Shown piece after piece: positions 1 through 6,580 of a stretch of 9,811 nucleotides of DNA. The translations under genes and the position numbers were made by a program. This DNA comes from CAZULF01 sp964621215. Its GTDB lineage: Bacteria; Pseudomonadota; Gammaproteobacteria; UBA1113. Every line of letters begins with the position of its first letter. The first letter of the stretch is position 1. Location of the stretch: the NCBI GenBank assembly GCA_964621215.1, contig CAZULF010000079.1, forward strand, positions 1 through 9,811. The letters run 5' to 3'. Under the pieces are notes generated by a model, which saw only the letters and a program-made list of their open reading frames with translations, searched no databases and had not been told where the DNA came from.

Positions 1-942
1 TAAAATACACGCGGCAATGAATGCAACCGTTCCACCTAACATCAAGGGTTCACGTCGACGCTTGATGGTGTCAGAAATCCACCCGCCTATAATGCCGCCC
101 AATGAAAAACCGATAAATAAAATGGGATTGATGATCGCTGCATGCATTTCTGGAAAATTTAATCCTTGCTGTAGATAAGGAATTCCCCATAATTCTGCGA
201 AAATAGAAATAGGTAAAAACAAACAACAGCCAATGCTACCCGCTAACCACACTTGACGAGAACGCATCATAACAATGAGACCAGTAAATAAATCTTTAAA
301 TGTAGTTGCTTCAGGTTGTGAGATAAGATGTTCACTGTTTTGAGATTGCTGATTACGGTCTTTAATGGTGAACCACATAAAAATAGCTAACAAGATACCC
401 GCAAATGCGGTGATCATGACTGTGTTACGCCAGCCAATACTATTCACCATTGGCGTTAATAGAATATCACCAATAATGGGGCCGGACATTCCCAGTGCGG
501 TAACTAGTCCAGCCACCATGCCAAAACGGTGTGGTGGTAACCAAATAGTAGCAAGTTTCAATACCCCCACAAAAGCAAATGCTGAACCCGCCCCTACTAA
601 AAAACGGCCTAAACCAGCAATGCTATAGATGTCGATGGTAAATAAATACGTTCCTATAACGCAGATCAAACATGCTAACGTCAGTAATCGGCGTGGACCA
701 TAACGATCCATCAAAACGCCCACTGGTAATTGCAGCGGCGTATAGGCGTAATAATAGAGACCTGCTAGCAATCCAAATCCACTATTGGTAATTGTAAAAG
801 CCGACATCAAATCCGCTTTCATCACACTGGGGGTTACACGGAGAAAATATTCATAACAATAAAATAAAGCGCCAACACCACAGATAAGCCATGGAATTAT
901 GGCCGACATCGAGTTGGTTTTGATAGTTTGTTTTTGTAGCAT
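1..942 (-). CDS. MFS transporter, N-terminal part (runs off left edge)
   Basis: This is a major facilitator superfamily permease of the inner membrane; 314 residues are visible and the frame is open to the first base of the window. The start is the ATG at 942, with AGGA 9 bases upstream. The protein begins with a short polar stretch, then hydrophobic segments alternate with short loops. Residues around 75-85 (VLMDRYGPRRLL) match the MFS loop 2-3 signature GxLaDrxGrr. A long polar loop near residues 200-215 separates the two six-helix halves, so roughly 8-9 of the usual 12 helices are present. The motif YEYFLRVTPSVM near residue 30 and FAELWGIPYL near residue 235 recall Legionella/Coxiella MFS proteins, some of which (Pht family) take up amino acids or nucleosides. 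That substrate guess is only an inference. It lies downstream of ctpA, separated by a large inverted repeat, so cotranscription is uncertain. Confidence 0.88.
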   Translation of the reverse strand, partial: MLQKQTIKTNSMSAIIPWLICGVGALFYCYEYFLRVTPSVMKADLMSAFTITNSGFGLLAGLYYYAYTPLQLPVGVLMDRYGPRRLLTLACLICVIGTYLFTIDIYSIAGLGRFLVGAGSAFAFVGVLKLATIWLPPHRFGMVAGLVTALGMSGPIIGDILLTPMVNSIGWRNTVMITAFAGILLAIFMWFTIKDRNQQSQNSEHLISQPEATTFKDLFTGLIVMMRSRQVWLAGSIGCCLFLPISIFAELWGIPYLQQGLNFPEMHAAIINPILFIGFSLGGIIGGWISDTIKRRREPLMLGGTVAFIAACIL

Positions 943-965
943 GGTTTGGGATCCTATTGTTTTAA

Positions 966-1044
966 TTTGACTGGATACCAGCCTACGCTGGCATGACAAG
1001 TTTAAGATAGTTGTCATGCCAGCGTAGGCTGGCATCCAGTCAAA
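966..1044. repeat. Large near-perfect inverted repeat (REP/MITE-like)
   Basis: Two 34-base arms (966-999 and 1011-1044) pair at 33 of 34 positions, the only mismatch being A977 against C1033, around an 11-base loop. Each arm also contains its own small palindrome, GCCAGC-GTAG-GCTGGC in the right arm and a slightly imperfect copy in the left. The element is therefore best read as two copies of a short palindromic unit in opposite orientation, as in BIME-type REP pairs. It ends 2 bases beyond the ctpA stop codon, with five T residues between the stop and the stem on the minus strand. It could stabilise the 3' end of the ctpA transcript or attenuate read-through into the transporter gene. It lacks a trailing U-run typical of an intrinsic terminator. 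Confidence 0.9.
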
Positions 1045-1046
1045 AA

Positions 1047-2498
1047 TCAATTTTTATTAACCGCACTCATCGCGTTAATGCCTTTTAACAGATTCAATGC
1101 TTCACTTAATTGATAATCTTTGGTTGCCAAAGGTTTACCGTCTTTAGTAAGAGGACCATTAACTTCTGCATTATTTTCCTTATCTGCATTAGCACCGTCG
1201 GTAGTCGTATTATTTTTATCTGCCGGTTGTTTATCCTTGCTGGCTTTTTCATCGCCATTAGCTAAATGCGCAGCTAAATCCTGCTCTTTCACCATCGCTA
1301 ATGAAAATTCTTCCGCTAGTTTATTTTGTTTAACCACTAGCTCAGGTACAACTACATCGGGTTCAATGCCCTTGGCTTGGATAGAGCGGCCATTGGGTGT
1401 GTAATACAACGCCGTAGTAATTTTAATACCGGTTTTATCATCTAACGGCAGCACGGTTTGGACTGAGCCTTTACCGAAAGTCGTTGTTCCCATAACGACT
1501 GCGCGTTTGTGATCCTGCAAAGCGCCGGCAACAATTTCAGAGGCTGATGCAGTGCCTTCATTCACCAACACAACCACAGGAGCACCATTGAGCAAATCGC
1601 CTGGATTAGCATATTCTTGCATATCTGATCCTTTCAAGCGTCCTTTGGTATAAACAATCAGATCATTTTTACCTAGCTTTTTGCTATCAAGAAAGGCATC
1701 AGACACATCTACAGCGGAATCTAATAGCCCACCTGGATCATCTCGCAAATCCAACACTAAACCTTTAAGATTTTTACCGTCATTTTGTTTTTTCAGATTA
1801 TTTAATGCCGTATTCAAGTCTTTCATGGTATTTTCTTGAAATTGACTAATACGCACATAACCATAACCATCATCTAGCATACGACTTTTCACACTTTGCA
1901 CATGAATCACTTCGCGTTTTAATGTCACTTCTCGCGGTGCTTTTTCTCCTTGTCGATAAATAGTTAACACCACTTTCGTGCCTGCTGGACCTCGCATCTT
2001 CTCAACTGCATCGCGTAAATCCATATCTTGCACCGGTTGATTATCGATTTTAATAATCAAATCACCCGCTTTTAAACCGGCTTTTTTGGCGGGGGTATCG
2101 TCAATCGGGCTCACAATTTTGATGAAGCCACTTTCCGTAGTAATTTCAATACCTAAGCCACCAAAGGCACCCGTTGTATGTGATCGTAAATCTTGAAAGT
2201 CATCTGCGTTTAAATAGGTTGAATGAGGATCCAATCCAGCAAGCATACCTCGCATAGCATTTTCAAATAATTCATTATCATCTACTTTTTCAACATAATA
2301 TTTTTTAATTTCGCTTAATGCGGTTGTAAAACGCTGCACATCTTCTACCGGCAACGGTTGCTCTGTTTTTTTGGCATCGGTTTTTACAACCGTCACTTTA
2401 ACGGGGGCATTTTTAGCAGGAGCAGGTGTATCGGCTGCATAACTCAAAGATGCAGTAAAACAACATAATACTAAACCTAATTTAAACCGATGATACAT
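1047..2498 (-). CDS. ctpA: Carboxy-terminal processing protease CtpA (S41 family)
   Basis: This is a periplasmic serine protease with a Ser-Lys dyad, 483 residues. The signal peptide is residues 1-21 (likely cleavage SYA/AD), followed by a Pro/Lys-rich linker to about residue 50. An N-terminal helical region contains LAGLDPHSTYL (residues 86-96). The PDZ domain covers about 112-190 (GGLGIEI, then AGLKAGDLIIKID). The protease core has LDLRDDPGG at 249-257, catalytic Ser318 in TASASEI, and Lys343 and Gln347 in TFGKGSVQ. The C-terminal 70 residues include a hydrophilic low-complexity tail (about 414-447) rich in Lys, Asp and Asn. The start ATG at 2498 has GAGGAG 7 bases upstream. It follows envC after 54 bases on the same strand. 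In Pseudomonas, CtpA with a lipoprotein partner degrades peptidoglycan hydrolases, which fits the envC context. No such partner gene is visible here. Confidence 0.95.
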   Translation of the reverse strand: MYHRFKLGLVLCCFTASLSYAADTPAPAKNAPVKVTVVKTDAKKTEQPLPVEDVQRFTTALSEIKKYYVEKVDDNELFENAMRGMLAGLDPHSTYLNADDFQDLRSHTTGAFGGLGIEITTESGFIKIVSPIDDTPAKKAGLKAGDLIIKIDNQPVQDMDLRDAVEKMRGPAGTKVVLTIYRQGEKAPREVTLKREVIHVQSVKSRMLDDGYGYVRISQFQENTMKDLNTALNNLKKQNDGKNLKGLVLDLRDDPGGLLDSAVDVSDAFLDSKKLGKNDLIVYTKGRLKGSDMQEYANPGDLLNGAPVVVLVNEGTASASEIVAGALQDHKRAVVMGTTTFGKGSVQTVLPLDDKTGIKITTALYYTPNGRSIQAKGIEPDVVVPELVVKQNKLAEEFSLAMVKEQDLAAHLANGDEKASKDKQPADKNNTTTDGANADKENNAEVNGPLTKDGKPLATKDYQLSEALNLLKGINAMSAVNKN

Positions 2499-2523
2499 GA
2501 TACGCTCCTCTTTATTAATACCC

Positions 2524-2541
2524 TCTCCCGCAAGCGGGAGA
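2524..2541. repeat. Small palindromic hairpin between envC and ctpA
   Basis: A 7-bp perfect stem TCTCCCG/CGGGAGA surrounds a CAAG loop, and the flanking CCC and AAAGG could extend it with a bulge. Neither strand has a following U-run, so it is not a convincing intrinsic terminator. It sits in the only intergenic gap within the gpmI-envC-ctpA set. It may be a dispersed palindromic repeat that adjusts mRNA stability between the two genes. Confidence 0.65.
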
Positions 2542-2552
2542 AAGGTAGAATT

Positions 2553-3689
2553 TTATTTACACCACCTCTCTGGATTGACCGGTTGTCCATTATACCGAAT
2601 TTCGAAGTATAACCCACTTTGATCAAATCCTCCGCTTTCGCCTACCTGTGCGATTAAATCACCGGCGTTGACATTCTGGCCCGTCTTTTTAAATAAGCTA
2701 CGATTACGACCATATAATGACATATAACCATCGCCATGATCGATAATCATTAATAACCCAAAGCCTTTAAGCCAATTGGCAAACAAGACTCGTCCTGGAT
2801 AAATTGAATACACTGGTTGACCTTCTGGTGCATTAATTAAAACACCGCTGGAAGTTAATTCACTGCCATCTATGGGAGTATCATAATGCAAACTGACATC
2901 ACCGCGTGTGGGCCAAGATAGGGTCCCTTTGAGTTGTGAAAATGGAATAGGCATTTGTGTTTGAACAACTTGCTCAGGTGTATTTTGCAAATGCTTAATT
3001 AAGCTTTGTAAATTTTTCTTATTACTGACTAAAGTTTTTAATTGCTGCTTCTTACTACGAATATCTTGATCTAAACGAGCCAACACTTTATGTCGTGTTT
3101 GTTGAACCTGCTGCAATTGTTGCTGTTGTTGATGTTGTGCTTGTTGCAATGTTTCTAATTTCTGAGTTTCAGCAAGCAATTCTTGCTGATTGCTTTGTAA
3201 ATTTTTCACTGTCTCGCTCAACTCTTCAATCAACTTCATTCGGCGTTGATTAAAGTATTTGAAATAAGTCATATTTCGACTTACGGCCGCTGGGTTTTGT
3301 TGATTCAATAATAATTTCAAATAATCTTGCCGTCCCATTAAATAGGTTGTGCGAATTTGGGCGGCCAATTCTGTTTGTTGTTGCAATAAAGATTGCTGAT
3401 ATAAAGTTTGTTGCTGCTTAAGGATATTTAATTTATTTTGCTGCAACCCCAGCTGCTTTTTAATGTCTTGTGCATCATTAGTTAACTGCCCAATAGTCAT
3501 CTCTGTTTTACGTAAATCTTTATCTAGTTGACTACGTTTAACTTTATCTTGTGATAAATTTTTCTGAATCTCATCAATCTGCTGATTCACTGCTTTTAAT
3601 TGCACATCCATGCCATCTGTCTCATCAGCTTGTGCCGATGAAAGCCCCATGACAAGACACATAATAGTGATAATAAGATACTTCAGCAC
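2553..3689 (-). CDS. envC: Murein hydrolase activator EnvC (degenerate LytM)
   Basis: EnvC is a periplasmic division protein that activates N-acetylmuramyl-L-alanine amidases (AmiA/AmiB in E. coli) at the septum. This copy is 378 residues, somewhat shorter than E. coli EnvC (about 419). The signal peptide is residues 1-21 (SSAQA/DE). A long coiled coil spans about 27-240 and includes a glutamine-rich run at 181-197. The LytM/M23-like domain covers about 255-375. The zinc ligands of active LytM enzymes are replaced: SSGVLINAP (280-288) where HxGxD is expected, LYGRN (325-329) lacking the loop His, and GLYFEI (359-364) instead of HLHFE. This is the EnvC pattern of a non-catalytic activator. The start is a GTG only 3 bases beyond the gpmI stop, with its SD inside the last gpmI codons, so translation is probably coupled. 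No amidase gene is in the window. Confidence 0.93.
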   Translation of the reverse strand: MLKYLIITIMCLVMGLSSAQADETDGMDVQLKAVNQQIDEIQKNLSQDKVKRSQLDKDLRKTEMTIGQLTNDAQDIKKQLGLQQNKLNILKQQQTLYQQSLLQQQTELAAQIRTTYLMGRQDYLKLLLNQQNPAAVSRNMTYFKYFNQRRMKLIEELSETVKNLQSNQQELLAETQKLETLQQAQHQQQQQLQQVQQTRHKVLARLDQDIRSKKQQLKTLVSNKKNLQSLIKHLQNTPEQVVQTQMPIPFSQLKGTLSWPTRGDVSLHYDTPIDGSELTSSGVLINAPEGQPVYSIYPGRVLFANWLKGFGLLMIIDHGDGYMSLYGRNRSLFKKTGQNVNAGDLIAQVGESGGFDQSGLYFEIRYNGQPVNPERWCK

Positions 3690-3692
3690 TGA

Positions 3693-5240
3693 CTACTCCT
3701 GCAATGTCAACAGTACACGTCCCGTCATTTCTGCCGGAATGGGCAGCCCCATTAAATATAATATTGTCGGTGCGACATCGGCTAGCATCCCATCCTTCAC
3801 CGTAAAATGGGACGGGCGACCGATATAAATAAGTGGCACCGGTTCGCTCGTATGCGCTGTATGGGCTTGATGGGTTTTTTTATCATACATATATTCTGCA
3901 TTACCGTGATCAGCCGTGATAATCATTTCTCCATCAGCTTGCTTTACCGCTTGCGTTATACGCCCCAAACAGACATCGATAGCTTCAATGGCACGTTTTG
4001 TCGCCTCAAAATCACCTGAGTGTCCTACCATATCGGCATTGGCAAAATTACAAATGATAAAATCGTATTGACCATTTTGAATGGCAACGATCAATTGATC
4101 TGTCAATGTATACGCGCTCATTTCCGGTTGCAGATCATACGTCGCCACGTTGGGTGATGGCACCAACACACGTTCTTCGCCTGGATAAGCAACCTCCACT
4201 CCGCCATTAAAGAAAAACGTAACATGCGCATATTTTTCAGTTTCGGCAATATGTAATTGTTTAAGTCCTTGCTGCGAAAATAGTTCCGCCAAACCATTGT
4301 TGAGTGATTGCGGTGGATATGCCACTGCTGCAGGTAACTCTTTGGCGTATTCGGTCAATGTAACAAACGCAGCTAGTTTTGGCCATATTGCTCGAGGAAA
4401 ACCAGAAAAATCAGGTTGAACTAACGCTTGTGATAATTCACGCGTACGATCGGTACGAAAATTCATAAAAATGACTACATCACCATTTTCAATGACCGCG
4501 TGGCCCTGCGGTAAATCGATCAAGGTGGGTTTCACAAACTCATCGGTTTCATCACGATCATAAGCCGCTTGTAAGGCTGCATCGACAGATATAGCATGAT
4601 AGGGTGTTTTGCCGGCAGTTAACATATCGTAAGCTAACTGCACTCGTTCCCAACGTTTATCGCGATCCATCGCATAGTAACGTCCACAAATTGAAGCCAC
4701 CTTACCGCACCCCTGCGCTTGCATCACCGATTCCACTTTAGCTAATGAAGCTGCTGCACTTTTAGGTGGTGTGTCGCGCCCATCTAAAAAAGCATGCACA
4801 AATAATCGCTCAACCCCTTGCGCCGCCACTAAATTTAATAATGCAATAATATGATCTTCGTGGCTATGTACACCGCCGGGTGATAATAAACCTAAGACAT
4901 GGATGGCGTTATTGGTTTTTTTCGCTTGTTGAATCGCCTCTAAAAATACTGGGTTGTGAAAAAATTCACCCGATTCAATGGCATCACTGACACGAGTAAA
5001 ATCCTGGAATACGACCCGCCCCAAACCTAGGTTCATATGCCCTACTTCCGAATTGCCCATTTGTCCATCCGGTAATCCGACGCAATGGCCGGAACCCGAA
5101 ATCAGCGTATGCGGATATTTTTCCCATAAATTATCCCAATTTGGCTTATTTGCCGCCGCAATAGCGTTATATTCTGGATCGGCTCGATAGCCCCAGCCAT
5201 CGAGCACGATTAAAACCATGGTTTTCGGTCGTTGTTGCAT
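3693..5240 (-). CDS. gpmI: 2,3-bisphosphoglycerate-independent phosphoglycerate mutase
   Basis: This cytoplasmic enzyme interconverts 3-phosphoglycerate and 2-phosphoglycerate in glycolysis and gluconeogenesis using two manganese ions. Its 515 residues match the usual family length (about 510-515). Visible signatures are the N-terminal metal site VLIVLDGWG (Asp14), the phosphorylated serine in MGNSEVGH (Ser64), the HSHEDHI and DGRDTPP motifs in the transferase domain, and the C-terminal alkaline-phosphatase-fold motifs NFANADMVGHSGD and TADHGNAE. The start ATG at 5240 has AGGAAA upstream and gives the expected N-terminus. It is the first gene of the minus-strand set leading to envC and ctpA, and is divergent from the rhodanese gene. 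Nothing looks damaged or unusual. Confidence 0.97.
   Translation of the reverse strand: MQQRPKTMVLIVLDGWGYRADPEYNAIAAANKPNWDNLWEKYPHTLISGSGHCVGLPDGQMGNSEVGHMNLGLGRVVFQDFTRVSDAIESGEFFHNPVFLEAIQQAKKTNNAIHVLGLLSPGGVHSHEDHIIALLNLVAAQGVERLFVHAFLDGRDTPPKSAAASLAKVESVMQAQGCGKVASICGRYYAMDRDKRWERVQLAYDMLTAGKTPYHAISVDAALQAAYDRDETDEFVKPTLIDLPQGHAVIENGDVVIFMNFRTDRTRELSQALVQPDFSGFPRAIWPKLAAFVTLTEYAKELPAAVAYPPQSLNNGLAELFSQQGLKQLHIAETEKYAHVTFFFNGGVEVAYPGEERVLVPSPNVATYDLQPEMSAYTLTDQLIVAIQNGQYDFIICNFANADMVGHSGDFEATKRAIEAIDVCLGRITQAVKQADGEMIITADHGNAEYMYDKKTHQAHTAHTSEPVPLIYIGRPSHFTVKDGMLADVAPTILYLMGLPIPAEMTGRVLLTLQE
3696..3700 (-). promoter_or_regulatory. Shine-Dalgarno deciding the envC GTG start
   Basis: AGGAG on the minus strand lies 6 bases upstream of the GTG at 3689 and overlaps the final gpmI codons. 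The next in-frame ATG is ten codons in and would remove most of the signal peptide's hydrophobic core. The GTG is therefore the supported start, reached by ribosomes finishing gpmI. Confidence 0.75.
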
Positions 5241-5281
5241 TGATAATTTCCTAAAAAACTTAATGATATCCTGAATTCAGA

Positions 5282-5290
5282 TGATATACT
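5282..5290 (+). promoter_or_regulatory. Extended -10 promoter for the yibN-grxC-secB-gpsA operon
   Basis: TGATATACT carries TGn followed by TATACT, one base from the TATAAT consensus. The -35 region at the expected distance is weak, as is common for extended -10 promoters. Transcription would begin near 5297 and place the GC-rich hairpin at 5320-5340 in the 5' leader. A perfect 10-bp palindrome, CTGAATTCAG (5271-5280), lies in the spacer region and could be an operator, though no regulator is implied by the sequence. Confidence 0.5.
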
Positions 5291-5319
5291 ATGCGCTGGC
5301 GGCGATCATCACCGCGTGG

Positions 5320-5340
5320 ATCCCGCGGACAAGCCGCGGG
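5320..5340. repeat. GC-rich palindrome in the divergent intergenic region
   Basis: ATCCCGCGG and CCGCGGGA(C) form an 8-bp perfect stem (TCCCGCGG, 5321-5328, with CCGCGGGA, 5334-5341) around the loop ACAAG. It is much more GC-rich than its surroundings and is flanked by GTGGA and CGACG. This resembles the dispersed palindromic repeats found between genes in several Legionellales and Rickettsiales. It lies within the predicted leader of the rhodanese operon. No U-run follows, so it is not a typical terminator. Confidence 0.65.
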
Positions 5341-5375
5341 ACGACGATTTTACGACGATAAGAAGAGTGAACCTA

Positions 5376-5795
5376 ATGAAAGAATATATTAACTTTGTGA
5401 TTGAGCATTGGTTGCTCAGCAGCGCCTTTGTAATAGTATTAGTGGCATTTATTATTAATGAAATTATCCACCAGCTACGCGGCATCCCCAAATGCACGTC
5501 CCAGCAATTAGTACAAATGATGAACCATCAACAGGCAACCGTTATCGATTTACGTGATAAAGCGGATTTTCGCAATGGGCATATTATCGATGCCAAAAAT
5601 ATCGTGGCAACTGATATTAAAAAAAGCACCGCCCATTTTGATAAAGCTAAACCGATTATCCTGGTCTGTGCCAATAGTCAACAACCCGAGAAAGTTGCTT
5701 TGCTGTTAAAAGCAGAGGGATTTACTGCGGTGTATTGTTTACGTGGTGGAATGAGTACCTGGCGCGCTGATAGCATGCCAGTAGCGAAAAAATAA
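5376..5795 (+). CDS. yibN: Membrane-anchored rhodanese-like protein (YibN family)
   Basis: The protein has 139 residues. A single N-terminal transmembrane helix (about 12-28) anchors a cytoplasmic rhodanese domain (about 40-135). Domain signatures are VIDLRDKADFRNGHI (56-70), the active-site loop beginning at Cys98 (VCANSQQP), and CLRGGMSTWR (121-130). The catalytic cysteine is kept, but the rest of the loop does not match the usual CxxGxRS pattern, so sulfurtransferase activity is plausible but uncertain. The ATG at 5376 is chosen because its MKEYINFVIEHW aligns with the E. coli YibN N-terminus. In-frame GTG codons at 5316 and 5367 would add 20 or 3 residues, and the former would translate the palindrome. 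The upstream SD (GAAGAG) is only fair. It is the first gene of the operon with grxC, secB and gpsA. Confidence 0.88.
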   Translation: MKEYINFVIEHWLLSSAFVIVLVAFIINEIIHQLRGIPKCTSQQLVQMMNHQQATVIDLRDKADFRNGHIIDAKNIVATDIKKSTAHFDKAKPIILVCANSQQPEKVALLLKAEGFTAVYCLRGGMSTWRADSMPVAKK

Positions 5796-5806
5796 GGAAA
5801 TATCAC

Positions 5807-6058
5807 ATGGCAACCATCGTAATCTATTCTACTGAAACGTGTCCTTATTGCGTCCAAGCCAAAAAACTTTTGGACAGCAAAGGTGTCACCTACACGGAAA
5901 TTTTTGTTGATAAAAATCCGGCTGAACGTGACACAATGGTTGAGTTAAGCGGTCGACGTACCGTACCGCAAATTTTTATCGATGGCCAGCATATAGGAGG
6001 ATGTGATGATTTATACGCCCTCGATCAAGCTGGTAAATTAGATCCCTTGTTACAATAA
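5807..6058 (+). CDS. grxC: Glutaredoxin 3
   Basis: This small cytoplasmic thiol-disulfide oxidoreductase is reduced by glutathione; it reduces disulfides and removes glutathione from protein thiols. Its 83 residues are the same length as E. coli Grx3. The dithiol active site CPYC is at residues 12-15, the cis-proline motif TVP at 52-54, and the glutathione-binding GGCDD at 64-68. An additional cysteine (Cys66), also present in the E. coli protein by recollection, lies in the GGCDD motif. AAGGAA overlaps the rhodanese stop codon and sits 7 bases upstream of the ATG. The 11-base gap to the rhodanese gene and the next gene secB follow the conserved gammaproteobacterial order. Confidence 0.97.
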   Translation: MATIVIYSTETCPYCVQAKKLLDSKGVTYTEIFVDKNPAERDTMVELSGRRTVPQIFIDGQHIGGCDDLYALDQAGKLDPLLQ

Positions 6059-6089
6059 TTTTTAACCTACTTAATTTAAGGAGTCCATT

Positions 6090-6575
6090 ATGACCGTACA
6101 AGCCGAACAACCACAAAGCGCATTCGCCATTCAACGTGTTTATGTAAAAGACTTGTCTTTTGAAGCACCTAATACACCGCAAATATTTCTTGACGAATGG
6201 AAACCCATGGTGGATATTGAAATTCAAAACCGTTCAGTACAATTGAATGATGAAACGCATGAAATTATTTTACGGGTGATGCTCAGTGCTAAAATCGGTG
6301 AAAAAGTTGCTTTTATTGCTGAAGTACAACAAGCAGGTATTTTTACTATTACGGGTATGACAGCCGAACAACTGGGTCCTATTGTTGGTAGCTATTGCCC
6401 TAATATTCTGTTTCCTTATGCGCGCGAAGCGATTGCGAGTTTAATCACACGCGGCGGATTCCCTACGGTAAACTTAGCACCCGTAAATTTTGATGCCGCA
6501 TATCAACAGCACCTGCAACAAATGCAACAAAAAACCGCTGAAAATCCCGTTACAGAAGAAACGACTCAACACTAA
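6090..6575 (+). CDS. secB: Protein-export chaperone SecB
   Basis: SecB is a tetrameric cytoplasmic chaperone that holds preproteins unfolded and delivers them to SecA for translocation. Its 161 residues are slightly longer than E. coli SecB (155). Family motifs are FAIQRVYVKDLSFEAPNTP (12-30), the hydrophobic strand VAFIAEVQQAGIF (73-85), YCPNILFPYARE (102-113), and RGGFPTVNLAPVNFDAAY (121-138). The C-terminal tail is glutamine-rich and acidic, as expected for the SecA-contacting end. A strong SD, AAGGAG (6078-6083), precedes the ATG by 6 bases. The gap to grxC is 31 bases and gpsA follows 5 bases after the stop. Confidence 0.97.
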   Translation: MTVQAEQPQSAFAIQRVYVKDLSFEAPNTPQIFLDEWKPMVDIEIQNRSVQLNDETHEIILRVMLSAKIGEKVAFIAEVQQAGIFTITGMTAEQLGPIVGSYCPNILFPYAREAIASLITRGGFPTVNLAPVNFDAAYQQHLQQMQQKTAENPVTEETTQH

Positions 6576-6580
6576 TTATT

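Noticed and set aside
365..628. Plus-strand open frame opposite the MFS transporter
   Set aside because: It is antisense to a continuous 314-residue transporter frame and is rich in Pro/Thr/Ala in a way expected of a shadow frame.
2524..2541. Intrinsic terminator for envC
   Set aside because: A stable stem is present, but no U-run follows on the minus strand and ctpA continues 26 bases downstream with its own SD, so a repeat or stability element is more likely.
5241..5300. Promoter for gpmI on the minus strand
   Set aside because: TATCAT-like -10 hexamers are present, but none has a convincing -35 at 16-18 bases, so I could not choose one.
5309..5497. Open frame on the minus strand over the rhodanese start
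   Set aside because: It lies opposite a supported gene, has no SD or family features, and its reading comes from the complement of the membrane anchor and palindrome.
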